This document shows positions 9,459 through 18,865 of a stretch of DNA of 48,199 bases, piece after piece. The DNA is taken from NCBI GenBank assembly GCA_006503475.1, contig RSEH01000319.1, positions 1-48,199 on the forward strand. Direction: 5' to 3'. The DNA comes from Stentor roeselii. Taxonomy: Eukaryota; Ciliophora; Heterotrichea; Heterotrichida; Stentoridae. Each line of letters opens with the position of its first letter. Position 1 is the stretch's first letter. The position numbers were made by a program, and so were the translations under genes. Below the pieces are notes generated by a model, which ran no database searches, was not told the DNA's origin, and saw only the letters and a program-made list of their open reading frames with translations.

Positions 9459-11299
9459 TCTACAATATTTTAATCAGTTCAAACATAAACTAAATAAAGA
9501 TTCTTGTTTATGTGCCCAAAGGCTTTGTTATTCTTAGCTTAAAAAGTATTTTCACTCATCTGGAATTCGAACTGTCTACAGCAAGAATGCGAATTAGCTA
9601 GAGTGATATAATCACCAGGTTTACTTTACTAAATGAAAAAGTGTGTCTTGTCCAAAGTCTTTCATGACTTAACTTCTAGGAATTATTCTCAACTTGGAAT
9701 TGAGAGTATCAATCGTTTTAGAGAAACTGAAAAAAGTTAGATTTGTTTATTTAAAGGATTTATTGAAGAGTTTCTTTCAAATATTAAAAATAAGTTTTCA
9801 TATAAATTCGCTGTCTACCCTATAGACTCACTGTTTTAACTTATTGAACCAAGTCTTCCTGGTTAAGCCTTTTTATTAATACTGAGGTTAAGTTTTTTTG
9901 ATCTTTTCAGAAGTAAGAGCTTAAAGATTTGTACAGAAAACTTTTTCAATCTTTACTTTTTGTTTATTAAAAAAATTAAATTCAAAACTATTAAAAAACT
10001 GATTATGAATGATTGGTCACAATTCAAGATATCTTTCAGATGAATTTATAAAAAAACTGTGATTCTTTTATATCTAAAGTAATCAACCCAATAGATGACT
10101 ACTACTGCATAAGAAAAAATTTTGAGAAAACTCTAATCATGAAGAAGTTCAGAAAGCAGTGAAACTAGTAAATCTCTGGAGATTAAAATATTTTCAAAAT
10201 CTAGAAATCATGAAAAAAAATCTACCTCAATCTTAAGTCTCGAAATTAGAAGAGTTTATAAAAGGGTAATAGTTGAAATGAAAACTATTGTGAAATCAAG
10301 ACAACTATCATCAATCATTAGCTGGTTTGATTTCTTATATTTAAAAGCTTAGGATTAGCCTACATCTTTGTATAACAGAATTATTTTAGTTATATGTAGA
10401 TATTGAGTTAATAATGGTGAAAAACAGGGAGATTATCAAGACCAAACATATTTTAAATGCAAAAAAAGTGTTGATGAGCTATAGGAAAAAAAAATAAGAG
10501 GGATGATTGAGATTAATGATATGAAAAAGCTTTGATTATAATTTTATTAGAAGATTTTATAATTACAATGTTATTAGATCAAAATCGAGATATTCCCACA
10601 CATAAAATCAATAGGATTTACTTGTTTGGTCTATCAGCTGGGCTACTAGAATTAAATTATTGTGGATATTCTGATACTGAATTAGTTAAAAGTTTACCAA
10701 TTAAATTTTATAATGATTAAACTTTCTTATTGAAGAAGACTATGCAAAACTTAATATTGCAAATTCTAAACATTTAGTATGTTTGCAATCCATTCAAAAA
10801 AATTAAAAAATAGAGAAACTACTACTAATCCTTTTTAAATCGACAGAAATTATGAAAAACCTACAAAAAACAATTCGTTCAAGAGCATCAAGAAGTACTT
10901 GAAGATATAAAGATTGAAGTTGGTAAATATTTGAAAGGAAAATAAATACATCCTATTTTTTATGGACTGAAGAGAGAAAGAAATAACCGCATAGTTGGAT
11001 AATTTTATCCTGAATATTCCATGAAACAATCCATAAACCCTATCAAATCTGAAATTTAATCTCAATCTATTATTCTCTAAAACCCTTAACCTCAAGCACT
11101 TCACAATTCCGTGAGTTAAAGATTTAATACTTACACTTTCATCAATATCATTTTTCTCATTTCAAAGCGAAACATTAATAAGATCGTCTTCAAAAAACCT
11201 TATCCTACATATTAAAAGCCAAAAAGTGCTGATTGCATCTAGACCACTTGATAACTAGCAATCACATAAGCCTTATTCGCGATTTCTTAAAAATTCATC
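9459..11299. other. AT-rich decayed stretch, no intact gene (right copy)
   Basis: This is the counterpart of 711-2520. The longest plausible piece is 10532-10720 on the plus strand (62 codons, contains NRIYLFGLSAGLLELNYCGY and ends LVKSLPIKFYND). Its left-copy equivalent near 1620-1780 is full of stops. I cannot assign it to a family. The rest shows only short fragments. Confidence 0.5.
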
Positions 11300-12030
11300 T
11301 AAATTATTCGACCTTGACATGAAATGGCAAGATATTCCAATTTAAACCCTGCAACATATTTCAAAAATAGCTATCAGATCAGGTCCAGTATAAATATACT
11401 TAATAGTATCAACAATTTCATTCAAAATGATCACCTTGACATAACCTCCTCTAGAAGTGCCATAAGTGAAACTTCAAAATCACTCCAGCTTCAGTCCTAT
11501 TAACCTTGACACAAGAGGACAGCTTTTCCAATATTAACTATTAGAGGTTTTTCACTAGTTTCAACTCGCCATCAACAGCAATTTCAAGTAAGACATTTTT
11601 CAAGGTCTCATCACTTCAATTAAAAGCTTGGAAATCAAATGTTGTTTGTTCATTTTAGGCACCTCCACGAAAATCGCATCGTCAGAACCAGTCAAAGTCA
11701 GGAAATTTTAGTTTCACGGTGAAATCATCAAAAATATGATCAGCGAGCAAGTATCTGGCAAAAGAGTCTTCTGAAAGTCCAGGCCACTGACTACGTCTTC
11801 TTCTGTGAGTTTTTTTATTGCGATTAAGTCGCCAGGTTGAATCAATTCGGCTTTGAGCGACGTTTCTTAGCTTTTTGAATAAATCTCTTTTAGAATTCGA
11901 ATAATGCTCTTGACCTCTCTGTATAAAGCTGGCTGTTTTGATTACTAACAAGCACTGAATACACCGAATGACTGCTCGAAGGTTTCAGGACGGTATTGAA
12001 GAGGACTTCAGAAAAATCTTCGAATTGTTG
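11300..12030 (-). pseudogene. Decayed minus-strand coding remnant, right copy
   Basis: This is the counterpart of 2521-3260. An open 89-codon frame at 11951-11682 reads LSEDSFARYLLADHIFDDF and TVKLKFPDFDWF, and upstream text (YRPETFEQSFGVFSAC) is in another frame. Stops and frame changes separate the pieces. Limits are approximate and the family is unknown. Confidence 0.4.
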
Positions 12031-12655
12031 TGATTTTTTTTATATGATTTGATTTTGACGATTCTGTAGAGTAGTAAAAGAAATTCTAATAGAACTTATC
12101 CTGGTTTAAATAAAAAATTTGAAAAAGGTTTGTGAATGACTTACTGATTATCGTGATCAGATAAAAGTCAACATCTTTCACCTCTTTCATAAGCTTGCGA
12201 ATATATGTCACTTTTTTGGGCACGTCTTTCGCGGAAAATTTTATTATTGTAATAAATTTTCAATTTTGACTTATTCTTTCTCTTATCAAGTAAGCCTTTT
12301 ATCATAATAAAAGTTTCCTGGGAAAATAATAACTTTGAGGGTAGTTTTGAAGGCATGGATTCGTTATCATGATAAAAAACAAATGCCACTTGTTTATTTA
12401 ATATGTACCTCAGGATTTCTGAACCATCTAATTACGATTCTTTATCTTGAATTTGATACAAAAGTTGATCCAATAGTAAAAAACCTTTAATTCAAAGATT
12501 TGGCCTTTTTTATTCGGATTGGTGAATGGTCTATTTCTTTTTTCTCTGAATCTTAGGATCAATAAGTAAACCAGATTTTCCATTAGTCGATTTTTTTTAC
12601 AACCAGTTAAGTTCCTAGTTCGATAAAATGATAAATTTACAATAATAAACTATAA
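12031..12655. other. Noncoding 5' flank of the receptor gene
   Basis: No credible gene is seen. The 73-codon minus-strand frame at 12168-12389 is low-complexity and is not open in the left copy, so I do not count it. The sequence just before the receptor ATG is AT-only (AAACTATAAATG), as for several other starts in this window. Confidence 0.5.
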
Positions 12656-13483
12656 ATGGATATATTTTCTTATCCTGTGATCATTTCATGCAGTTTAAGT
12701 GCGATATGCAGCTCATTATTCCTTATTATTTTTTTGAAATTCAAGACAGTTCGCTTAACATTTGGAATGAAGCACATAGCAATCTTGCAATTCATAGATC
12801 TGATCCATATAGCTTGTCCAATATTATTTATAGTTGATTCTATATTAAATGCACAAAGAAGCATAATTACTTGCAGTGTATTAAAATATATCTATCTCTG
12901 TTGTATCATTCTTCAATCTTTTTGGGTAGCAGTTTTTTCTAACTATATTTATCTGGTAGTTTATTGTGATAGGGAAAAAGATACAATTTCAATAATCAAA
13001 CCGTTTATTTTAGGTTTGTGTGTTTCTTCAGTGACTCCTTCATTAAATGTTGGATTAGGCTGTTTTACTTATCATGAAGGAAAATGCATTCAAGCTTGTT
13101 CTATAGAAACTTTCAATTTTATCTTGATTCTGACTTTTCTCATTTTATTCATATGTTTTATTTGGAGTCTCTGTACTAGCATCAAAACAATATCACATAT
13201 CAGAAAAAACTTGCAGAATTCAACAAAAAGTATGAAGCGGGCTTTAAATAGACTTCTTTTATATCCATTTATAACATTTATATGCATAACACCTCAACTA
13301 ATTATTTATTGTTCATACAATAAGAATGATCCAGGCTTTGAAGTGATTGATTGTGTTACTATTTGCATTCTGTCTTTAATAGGATTTTTCAATGGCATGG
13401 TCTTAGCATATACGCCTGAACTACTTCACGCAATTAAGATGGATAGAGAAATAAAAAGACAATCAGAGTTTGGTTTAATTTAG
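12656..13483 (+). CDS. Seven-transmembrane receptor, cAMP-receptor-like (intact copy)
   Basis: The gene encodes 275 residues with seven hydrophobic segments at roughly 7-29, 40-62, 74-102, 112-135, 154-177, 198-218 and 228-252. Helix 6 opens with the RALNRLLLYPF pattern and a proline-containing core (CITPQLIIYC). This resembles the cAMP receptor-like class of amoebae and ciliates rather than rhodopsin-type receptors. Cysteines in the second extracellular loop (GCFTYHEGKCIQAC) could form the usual disulfide. A short basic tail follows helix 7 (IKMDREIKRQSE). It is expected to act at the cell surface in signalling; the ligand is unknown. It lies in the right repeat copy; the left copy at 3881-4332 is a pseudogene. 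The family call rests on topology and motif likeness, so the subclass is tentative. Confidence 0.8.
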   Translation: MDIFSYPVIISCSLSAICSSLFLIIFLKFKTVRLTFGMKHIAILQFIDLIHIACPILFIVDSILNAQRSIITCSVLKYIYLCCIILQSFWVAVFSNYIYLVVYCDREKDTISIIKPFILGLCVSSVTPSLNVGLGCFTYHEGKCIQACSIETFNFILILTFLILFICFIWSLCTSIKTISHIRKNLQNSTKSMKRALNRLLLYPFITFICITPQLIIYCSYNKNDPGFEVIDCVTICILSLIGFFNGMVLAYTPELLHAIKMDREIKRQSEFGLI

Positions 13484-13856
13484 TTTAGATTATTTATTGA
13501 GATATCTTTCTTCAGTATTCTTTATTCTAATATAATCAGATAATATTAAGATATAATTTTACTATAGCCCTTTAATAAAAATTGCAATATTTGGATTTAA
13601 GTTGTAAAATCTAAAAATTTTATATTTTTATTTATGTTTAAATCATTTTCTATACTGATCACAAGATAAAATGAATGAATCTATCATCATACGAATCCGA
13701 ATAACATTGTAGAAATATTTCATTCGAAATTAAACTCTAAAGCCACCAGAATAATTTACTCTAAATAAACTAAAATTCATTTTCACAAATAATTATCCAA
13801 AATTAAACCCCACAAATCCTTCCTTCCCATCCTACAACTACACATTCTTATTAACC
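13484..13856. other. AT-rich 3' spacer closing the right repeat copy
   Basis: No credible ORF. The repeated block ends at 13828 and unique sequence then runs 28 bp to the stop of the next, minus-strand gene. It marks the switch from decayed duplicated DNA to dense housekeeping genes. Confidence 0.6.
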
Positions 13857-14627
13857 TTAATATTTAATTCCAGATCTAATATTTTCAACTGAAATCTTAT
13901 CAGCGAGATGTTTTTTCTCCAATTCTTCCAAGACAGATCCAAGCAAATTATCCTTACTTTCCTCCACCTTAACCCTCGGAGGTGGTCTCTGAATCATTTT
14001 TGCAAATTGAATAGCTCTTTCTCGACTACTTATTTCTTTTTCAGGTTCCTTAATTTTTTTAATAACAGGATAAGTCGGTATATTAGCAAAAGCGAGCTGA
14101 ACCTGCTTGGCGTAAAGATTTCTCTTATCAAGTGCTTCTTTTTTCGACTTCCAGTCCTCAGTTCCAACATGACTGGGTCCAAGTCCTCCAAGTTCATAAT
14201 ACTTATCACTTTTGATATTCTGATAGTCTTTAATAGTATAAGGTCTGAAGTCTTCAGCAAGTCTCTGTTCAGATGACCTTAAAATACTTCTTCCAACAGG
14301 AACCAAGTTTCGAATAGGTTTGGCTGAATGGGTTTGTTTCCGCAACTGCTCTGGTTTCGACTGTCGACTGACGGGCGCGAACTTATCAACAGTATTGTTC
14401 GTCATCGGCAACTTGAAGTCAGGAGTGTAAGTCGAAGGCGCATAAGAATAGGCTGACTTGGTCTCGAAGTCCGAAGCGTATGTGTCTTGCGGCTTGTAAC
14501 TTGGCACGTTGAAGACTTGGCTTTCTAATGGTTTACTCACGGCTACTGAGTTCTTGATATCTAAAAAACCTTCTTTTCCCATGATGTTTTTTCGGTCTTT
14601 AAATCGCTCGTGAAAAGCGGAGCTCAT
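13857..14627 (-). CDS. JHY-like protein, candidate ciliary/axonemal factor
   Basis: The protein has 256 residues. A conserved-looking block at about 129-176 has YTIKDYQNIK, then ELGGLGP and EDWKSKKEALDKRNLYAKQV. This resembles the YTLKdY..lk..v.lGGLGP...K...YAKQV signature of JHY (C11orf63) and relatives, which act in motile cilia of vertebrates. The N-terminal half is proline- and serine-rich and probably disordered, and the C-terminus is helical and charged. The start ATG sits in the AT-rich context TAATAAATATG. It is followed 14 bp upstream by the stop of another minus-strand gene with similar short F-G/F-L motifs. The JHY link is by motif recall and should be tested by profile search. Confidence 0.6.
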   Translation of the reverse strand: MSSAFHERFKDRKNIMGKEGFLDIKNSVAVSKPLESQVFNVPSYKPQDTYASDFETKSAYSYAPSTYTPDFKLPMTNNTVDKFAPVSRQSKPEQLRKQTHSAKPIRNLVPVGRSILRSSEQRLAEDFRPYTIKDYQNIKSDKYYELGGLGPSHVGTEDWKSKKEALDKRNLYAKQVQLAFANIPTYPVIKKIKEPEKEISSRERAIQFAKMIQRPPPRVKVEESKDNLLGSVLEELEKKHLADKISVENIRSGIKY

Positions 14628-14641
14628 ATTTATTATACATC

Positions 14642-16087
14642 TTAATACGAACCCTTGTTTCCGTTTTTAGTCGAATGCCAGAGTAACTGAGCGGATAACT
14701 CGTCTTGGAAACTCTCTACTTGACGGTCGGTCCACTTTACTTGACCTTCGAAGACGGTGCTTTCTAAGTTACGCATTTTGCTCTCACGGGCACCTAATGG
14801 GGTTGTTGATTTTTTGTAGTCGTATGGATGATGCCAGCTAACATTAGAAATTTCCGAGTAATTCGACTTACGCCCCAAGTTCGCTTTCATGGCTTTCACC
14901 TGTATGCCCCTAGATTTGAAAACTTTTTCTACCCTAGATAAGTCACTGATATCATTCAACCTAAGTTTCATTCGTCCAGTTCCTTTACACAATCCAGTAA
15001 AGTTATCAATATCAAGCGAAAGCGAGACAACATGAACCCCTCCACAAATTTCTTTTAAACAAGCAGAAGTCATCTGGCTCGGTACTGAGAACAAGTCAAG
15101 GTCATAAAGTTCAGCAGTTTTCGAAGTATTCGGAAGACTTTCAACAACTCCAGAGTTCGAAGTACTTTTAAATACTTGAGGCGTTTTCGGACGATTTCTT
15201 TCTAGTCTTGAAGGCTGCTCGCCGAAGCCGATGTTCGAAGAAAGATTTTTTCCTGTTTGCTGTGAAGGGTCGTAGTCAAGGTTCTGTCTTCCATTAGCAG
15301 CGAAGTAATGCTCAGTGGGAATGAGTCGCTCTTTCACTTTTTCTCTCTGAGGACTAGAAGCTCTTCCGAAGAGGTCGCTAAACATATGATTTTTTCTCCG
15401 ATCATCATCATTTTCTCTTACCTCTAAAGGTTTTTTATACTCAGAAAGTTTTCTGGTTTCAAAGACCTCTGAAGAGAAATTTTCTGCCTTTCGATTTCTG
15501 GGGTCGTAGTCAGGTTTGATATTTTCTTTTATTTCACGAGGTTTTACTTCAGGGTGGAAGACTTTTCTATCAAAAATCGAGACACTGTCTTTCATTTTCC
15601 TTTCTCTTGCAGTCATGCAGGGACTGGCTTGCTGTTCTTCTTCATCTTTTCTGATAGGTGAAAATCCTGAGTTGAATTCCTTTTGTTTCCTTTCAAATGC
15701 TGACTCTTTTGAGTACTTGGGCTCGAACTGTTCTGGGACTCCGAGGTTTTCATTGATTGATTTCTTGTAAAAAGTACTTCTTTCATTGCCGATTAAGTAC
15801 TTTGTCGACCCCTGCTGACCTGTTCGCTTTCCAGCAGGACTAAGATTTTCCTTATATCCCGCTTCAGGTGAGTGATTTTCATAGTCAGTCCTTTCTTTCC
15901 CCAAGAAAATCGTACTCTTTTCATATTGAGCCTTGGCATAAGTCATTCTCTTAGGTACGAACTGCAAAGGTTTAAATATCTTCGACTGGGACTGTGGGTT
16001 TTCCCTTTGTCTGACCCGGTCAGGTTGACTATTTGAAAAGATCTTTGAAGAGTTCTGAGCAAGGCTACGAATGCGGGCTTCTGACAT
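14642..16087 (-). CDS. Unrecognised 481-residue low-complexity protein
   Basis: It is a single open frame with no recognised domain. It is rich in charged and serine residues, probably largely disordered, with recurrent short hydrophobic islands such as SKIFSN, STIFLG, VSIFDRKVF, SEVFET, FSDLFGR and STVFEGQ spaced along its length. Near residues 340-405 a more ordered stretch reads LCKGTGRMKLRLNDISDL then VFKSRGIQVKAM. Such spaced F-rich motifs are common in microtubule-associated or lumen proteins of cilia, and the neighbour at 13857-14627 shows a similar MGKEGF element, but function is not established. Its ATG is at 16085-16087, 80 bp from the divergent kinase gene. Confidence 0.7.
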   Translation of the reverse strand: MSEARIRSLAQNSSKIFSNSQPDRVRQRENPQSQSKIFKPLQFVPKRMTYAKAQYEKSTIFLGKERTDYENHSPEAGYKENLSPAGKRTGQQGSTKYLIGNERSTFYKKSINENLGVPEQFEPKYSKESAFERKQKEFNSGFSPIRKDEEEQQASPCMTARERKMKDSVSIFDRKVFHPEVKPREIKENIKPDYDPRNRKAENFSSEVFETRKLSEYKKPLEVRENDDDRRKNHMFSDLFGRASSPQREKVKERLIPTEHYFAANGRQNLDYDPSQQTGKNLSSNIGFGEQPSRLERNRPKTPQVFKSTSNSGVVESLPNTSKTAELYDLDLFSVPSQMTSACLKEICGGVHVVSLSLDIDNFTGLCKGTGRMKLRLNDISDLSRVEKVFKSRGIQVKAMKANLGRKSNYSEISNVSWHHPYDYKKSTTPLGARESKMRNLESTVFEGQVKWTDRQVESFQDELSAQLLWHSTKNGNKGSY

Positions 16088-16167
16088 TTAACGTTTATGA
16101 ATAGTTTGAATTCTAAGAAAAACAAGAAATGGCCTAATCAGTGCAAAAAACTAAGACTCAACAGTGA

Positions 16168-17427
16168 ATGATTATTTGTAATATGAACAAATACGAAATC
16201 TCTGGACTCATCGGAGAAGGTAAAAAAAACTCAGGCGCTTATGGAATCGTCATCAAAGCCATCAACAAAGAAAACAACGAGACAGTCGCCATCAAGAAGT
16301 TCAAAGACTCAGAAGAAGAAGACCTCTTCCAAAAAACCATCTCTCGAGAAGTAAAGCTACTGAAAATGTTGAAACACGAGAACATCGTTCAGTTAAAAGA
16401 AGCCTTCAGAAGAAAATCAAGACTTTACCTAGTCTTCGAGTACGTTGACAAGAACTTACTTGAAGTCATCGAACAACACCCAAGAGGCCTTCCAGTACTT
16501 TTTACTTAGCCAGACAAGATCAAGTCATACATGCATCAACTGGTGAAAGCCATTCACTTCTGTCACAGTCAGAAAGTCATTCATCGCGACATCAAACCTG
16601 AAAATTTGCTTATTTCTTTGAATGGCGAACTAAAATTGTGTGACTTTGGCTTCGCCAGACAGGTGCAGGGCAATGAACACTTGACGGACTATGTAGCGAC
16701 AAGGTGGTATCGTGCACCAGAACTACTTGTCGGCTGTCATTACGACCAGTCAGTTGATATGTGGGCCCTCGGGTGTCTTATGGCGGAACTAGTGGACAGT
16801 CAGCCGTTATTCCCAGGAGAAAGTGATATCGACCAGATATACTGCATTCAAAAGTACTTGGGAGAATTGATTCATACTCATCAGGAAGCTCTGAATAAAA
16901 ATAAAGCCTTTCTCGGCTTGAAACTTCCAAAAATCCAAAAACATGAAAGTTTGGAAAAACGATATCTGGGAAAAGTTGAAGCCAAAGCAGTTCAATTCAT
17001 TCAGGCACTTATTCAGAAAGACCCTTCATGTAGACTTTCTGCGGAACAGGCACTTTTTCATCCTTATTTTGAGGAATTGATGACTGAAAAACGTCCTCAG
17101 ACTATGGCGGAACGAGGAAGGCAGGTCCTTAGGCCGAAAATGACTGTTAATACTCCTGCATTTGGAGGAAGAGTCGCTCATGGTGAAAGTCTTCAAAGTG
17201 ATAAAAGAAAAACGAAGGGAAAAGTGCCTAATGGCAAAATGATGGAAAATGGAGAATATCTGGGCCAAGCTTATCGAACTAACTCAAATGGCCCTAGAGA
17301 TAAAAATCAAATTTTCCTTAAGAGAAGGATGGAGCAAATCAGAGATAAAAGCAAGACTCATTTCAACGGAAATCACCAAATGAACAGCATACTCTTTAAG
17401 AAACTAGAAGGTATTAATGTAATCTGA
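16168..17427 (+). CDS. CDKL-type serine/threonine kinase with two 15-nt introns
   Basis: Exons are 16168-16219, 16235-16494 and 16510-17427. Splicing restores GEGAYG in the glycine loop and [14 protein letters not shown] in the C-lobe. Numbered from the second ATG (16183), the product is 404 residues; 409 from the first. Key elements: AIKK lysine near 33, HRDIKPEN at 124-131, DFG at 144-146, activation loop TDY at 158-160 followed by [11 protein letters not shown]. The TxY plus RWYRAPEL combination and the short kinase insert are typical of CDKL kinases, which act at cilia and on microtubules. The tail after about residue 290 is basic and unstructured. [13 protein letters not shown] is the likelier start because it begins right at the kinase fold. 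Confidence 0.93.
16220..16234 (+). other. 15-nt intron 1 of the CDKL-like kinase gene
   Basis: The sequence GTAAAAAAAACTCAG interrupts the glycine-loop codon for the second glycine of GEGAYG. Removal rejoins G with GC to give GGC. It is a multiple of three and contains no stop, so an unspliced message stays open with five extra residues (KKNSG region). Intron position 10 is A. Confidence 0.92.
16495..16509 (+). other. 15-nt intron 2 of the CDKL-like kinase gene
   Basis: The sequence GTACTTTTTACTTAG lies between codons (phase 0) and ends in an in-frame TAG, so it must be removed to make the kinase. Splicing joins GLP to [11 protein letters not shown], as expected for helix D-E of a CDK-like kinase. 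Intron position 10 is A. Confidence 0.95.
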
Positions 17428-17431
17428 ATAG

Positions 17432-18793
17432 CTAAACCTCTTCTCCTGATATCGAATCTTCAAATTCCTTGATAATTTCCTTTAAAATCTCGAATTTTTC
17501 ATTAAAAGAAAATTCATTCCCTTTGCATTTAATCAAATAAATCACGAATTCTCCTTCAAACCTATAAAATTTAACTCGAAACTCCAGATTTTCCTCATTT
17601 TCCTCTGCAGGAACCGTGATTTTAAACTTGAGTTCAGGAGTGATCTCTGGAGGACTGACTTGAATATGTTCAAAGAACATTAAAACCGAGGAAACAATGT
17701 TATTCGGTTCAAGTTTCGTGCGAATTTTTGAGTACCTGAGAAAAGATAGTTCTTCTGAAGTGATATTCTCAAAAACATAGTCGTCGTTGAAGATGCTGAT
17801 CGTTTTCATGCTTAGTCCTGATCTGTACATTCTTCCTGAGAACTGAACACGGCTCACACCTGTGGACTTGTCGAGAACTTGTCTTGTGGCTGGGACCAAC
17901 TTTCCACTCGGGTCTTGCACAAGGACTAAGGGACCTAAAGAAGGACCTTTCATCCACGGCGAGTCTCTGATCTGCTCGATACTCGGCCTGTGCTCTGGGG
18001 TGTAGGATAACATTCCTCGGATTAGGGTTCTGAAGTCATCTGAGAAGTGGTCTGCTGACTTGTTTCTTAGACAAACTCCCCAAAAGCGGTCTTGGTCGTT
18101 GACCAACAGTCGATAATACGAGTCCGACAAAGTAGCCTTAATGAAAGGAGGATTATAAGACCTCATGATAAACAAAACCACTCCTAACGAGAAAACATCA
18201 ACTTCCTCCCCTTTATAATTCCTTCCCAGGTAAATCTCAGGAGCCATATACCCACTAGTCCCAACTTCACTCGAGAGGAGTCCTGACCTTCCCCTGGTAT
18301 TCGTCGAGAACCCCAGGTCCGCAAGTTTCAAAGCAAACTGTGAGTCAAACAAAACATTTTCAGGTTTAATATCTCGATGACAGATCCCTGCCTGGTGACA
18401 AGCTTGCACGGCATCTAAAATCTGTCCAAAGTAAAACCTGCAAAGACGCTCTTCCATGAAGCCATTCTTAAAAATGAAGTCAAATAAAGAGCCATTTTCA
18501 CAAAGTTCCATTATGATGTAAGTCACTCTCTTTTCTCTTCCTCTCTTCAAATAACTCCCATTTTCTTGAAATTTGATGAATCCTAAAACATTCGGATGAT
18601 GGATTTTCTTTAAATTATTCACTTCATTCATCAGCGAAGTTTCGTGACGCTCTGACATGTCTGAAAGTCTTTCTTTTAAAATCTTTGCAGCGAACTTCTG
18701 CTGGTTAGGGTCTTGAACGAGTTTGACTTTAGAAAAGCCTCCTTCTCCAAGTGTCTTGAGGACTAAATATTCATCTAAATACGTTTTTTCCAT
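17432..18793 (-). CDS. CAMK/SNF1-like serine/threonine kinase with KA1-like tail
   Basis: The product has 453 residues. The kinase domain spans about 8-285: glycine loop LGEGGFSKV, lysine in FAAKIL, catalytic loop [12 protein letters not shown] in place of DFG (LADLGFS), GTSGYMAPE and DVFSLGVVLFIM. The order and APE region fit the SNF1/CAMKL group. Residues from about 395 to 445 alternate strand and helix (LKFKITVP, LEFRVKFYRFEG, VIYLIKCKG, FEILKEIIKEFE), resembling a KA1 domain that in relatives binds membranes or regulates the kinase. A paralogue with the same layout lies at 25178-26503. It converges with the CDKL gene, the stops being 4 bp apart. Confidence 0.93.
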   Translation of the reverse strand: MEKTYLDEYLVLKTLGEGGFSKVKLVQDPNQQKFAAKILKERLSDMSERHETSLMNEVNNLKKIHHPNVLGFIKFQENGSYLKRGREKRVTYIIMELCENGSLFDFIFKNGFMEERLCRFYFGQILDAVQACHQAGICHRDIKPENVLFDSQFALKLADLGFSTNTRGRSGLLSSEVGTSGYMAPEIYLGRNYKGEEVDVFSLGVVLFIMRSYNPPFIKATLSDSYYRLLVNDQDRFWGVCLRNKSADHFSDDFRTLIRGMLSYTPEHRPSIEQIRDSPWMKGPSLGPLVLVQDPSGKLVPATRQVLDKSTGVSRVQFSGRMYRSGLSMKTISIFNDDYVFENITSEELSFLRYSKIRTKLEPNNIVSSVLMFFEHIQVSPPEITPELKFKITVPAEENEENLEFRVKFYRFEGEFVIYLIKCKGNEFSFNEKFEILKEIIKEFEDSISGEEV

Positions 18794-18865
18794 TTATGAA
18801 CTTCTGATAAAAGCCCAAACTAATTAAATAACTTGCTTTATCTCGAAGATTTTCACATATTTAAA

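Larger units (their letters stand above)
8955..13828 (+). repeat. Large direct repeat, right copy
   Basis: This is the second copy of the block at 1-4684, same orientation, starting inside the nuclease-like gene and ending about 30 bp before the next gene. It contains the SQ/TQ minisatellite, the decayed middle region and the intact seven-helix receptor gene. It keeps about 420 bp missing from the left copy (front of the receptor). Because the left copy is cut by the window, the full repeat unit, perhaps about 9 kb in tandem, cannot be measured. Confidence 0.93.
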
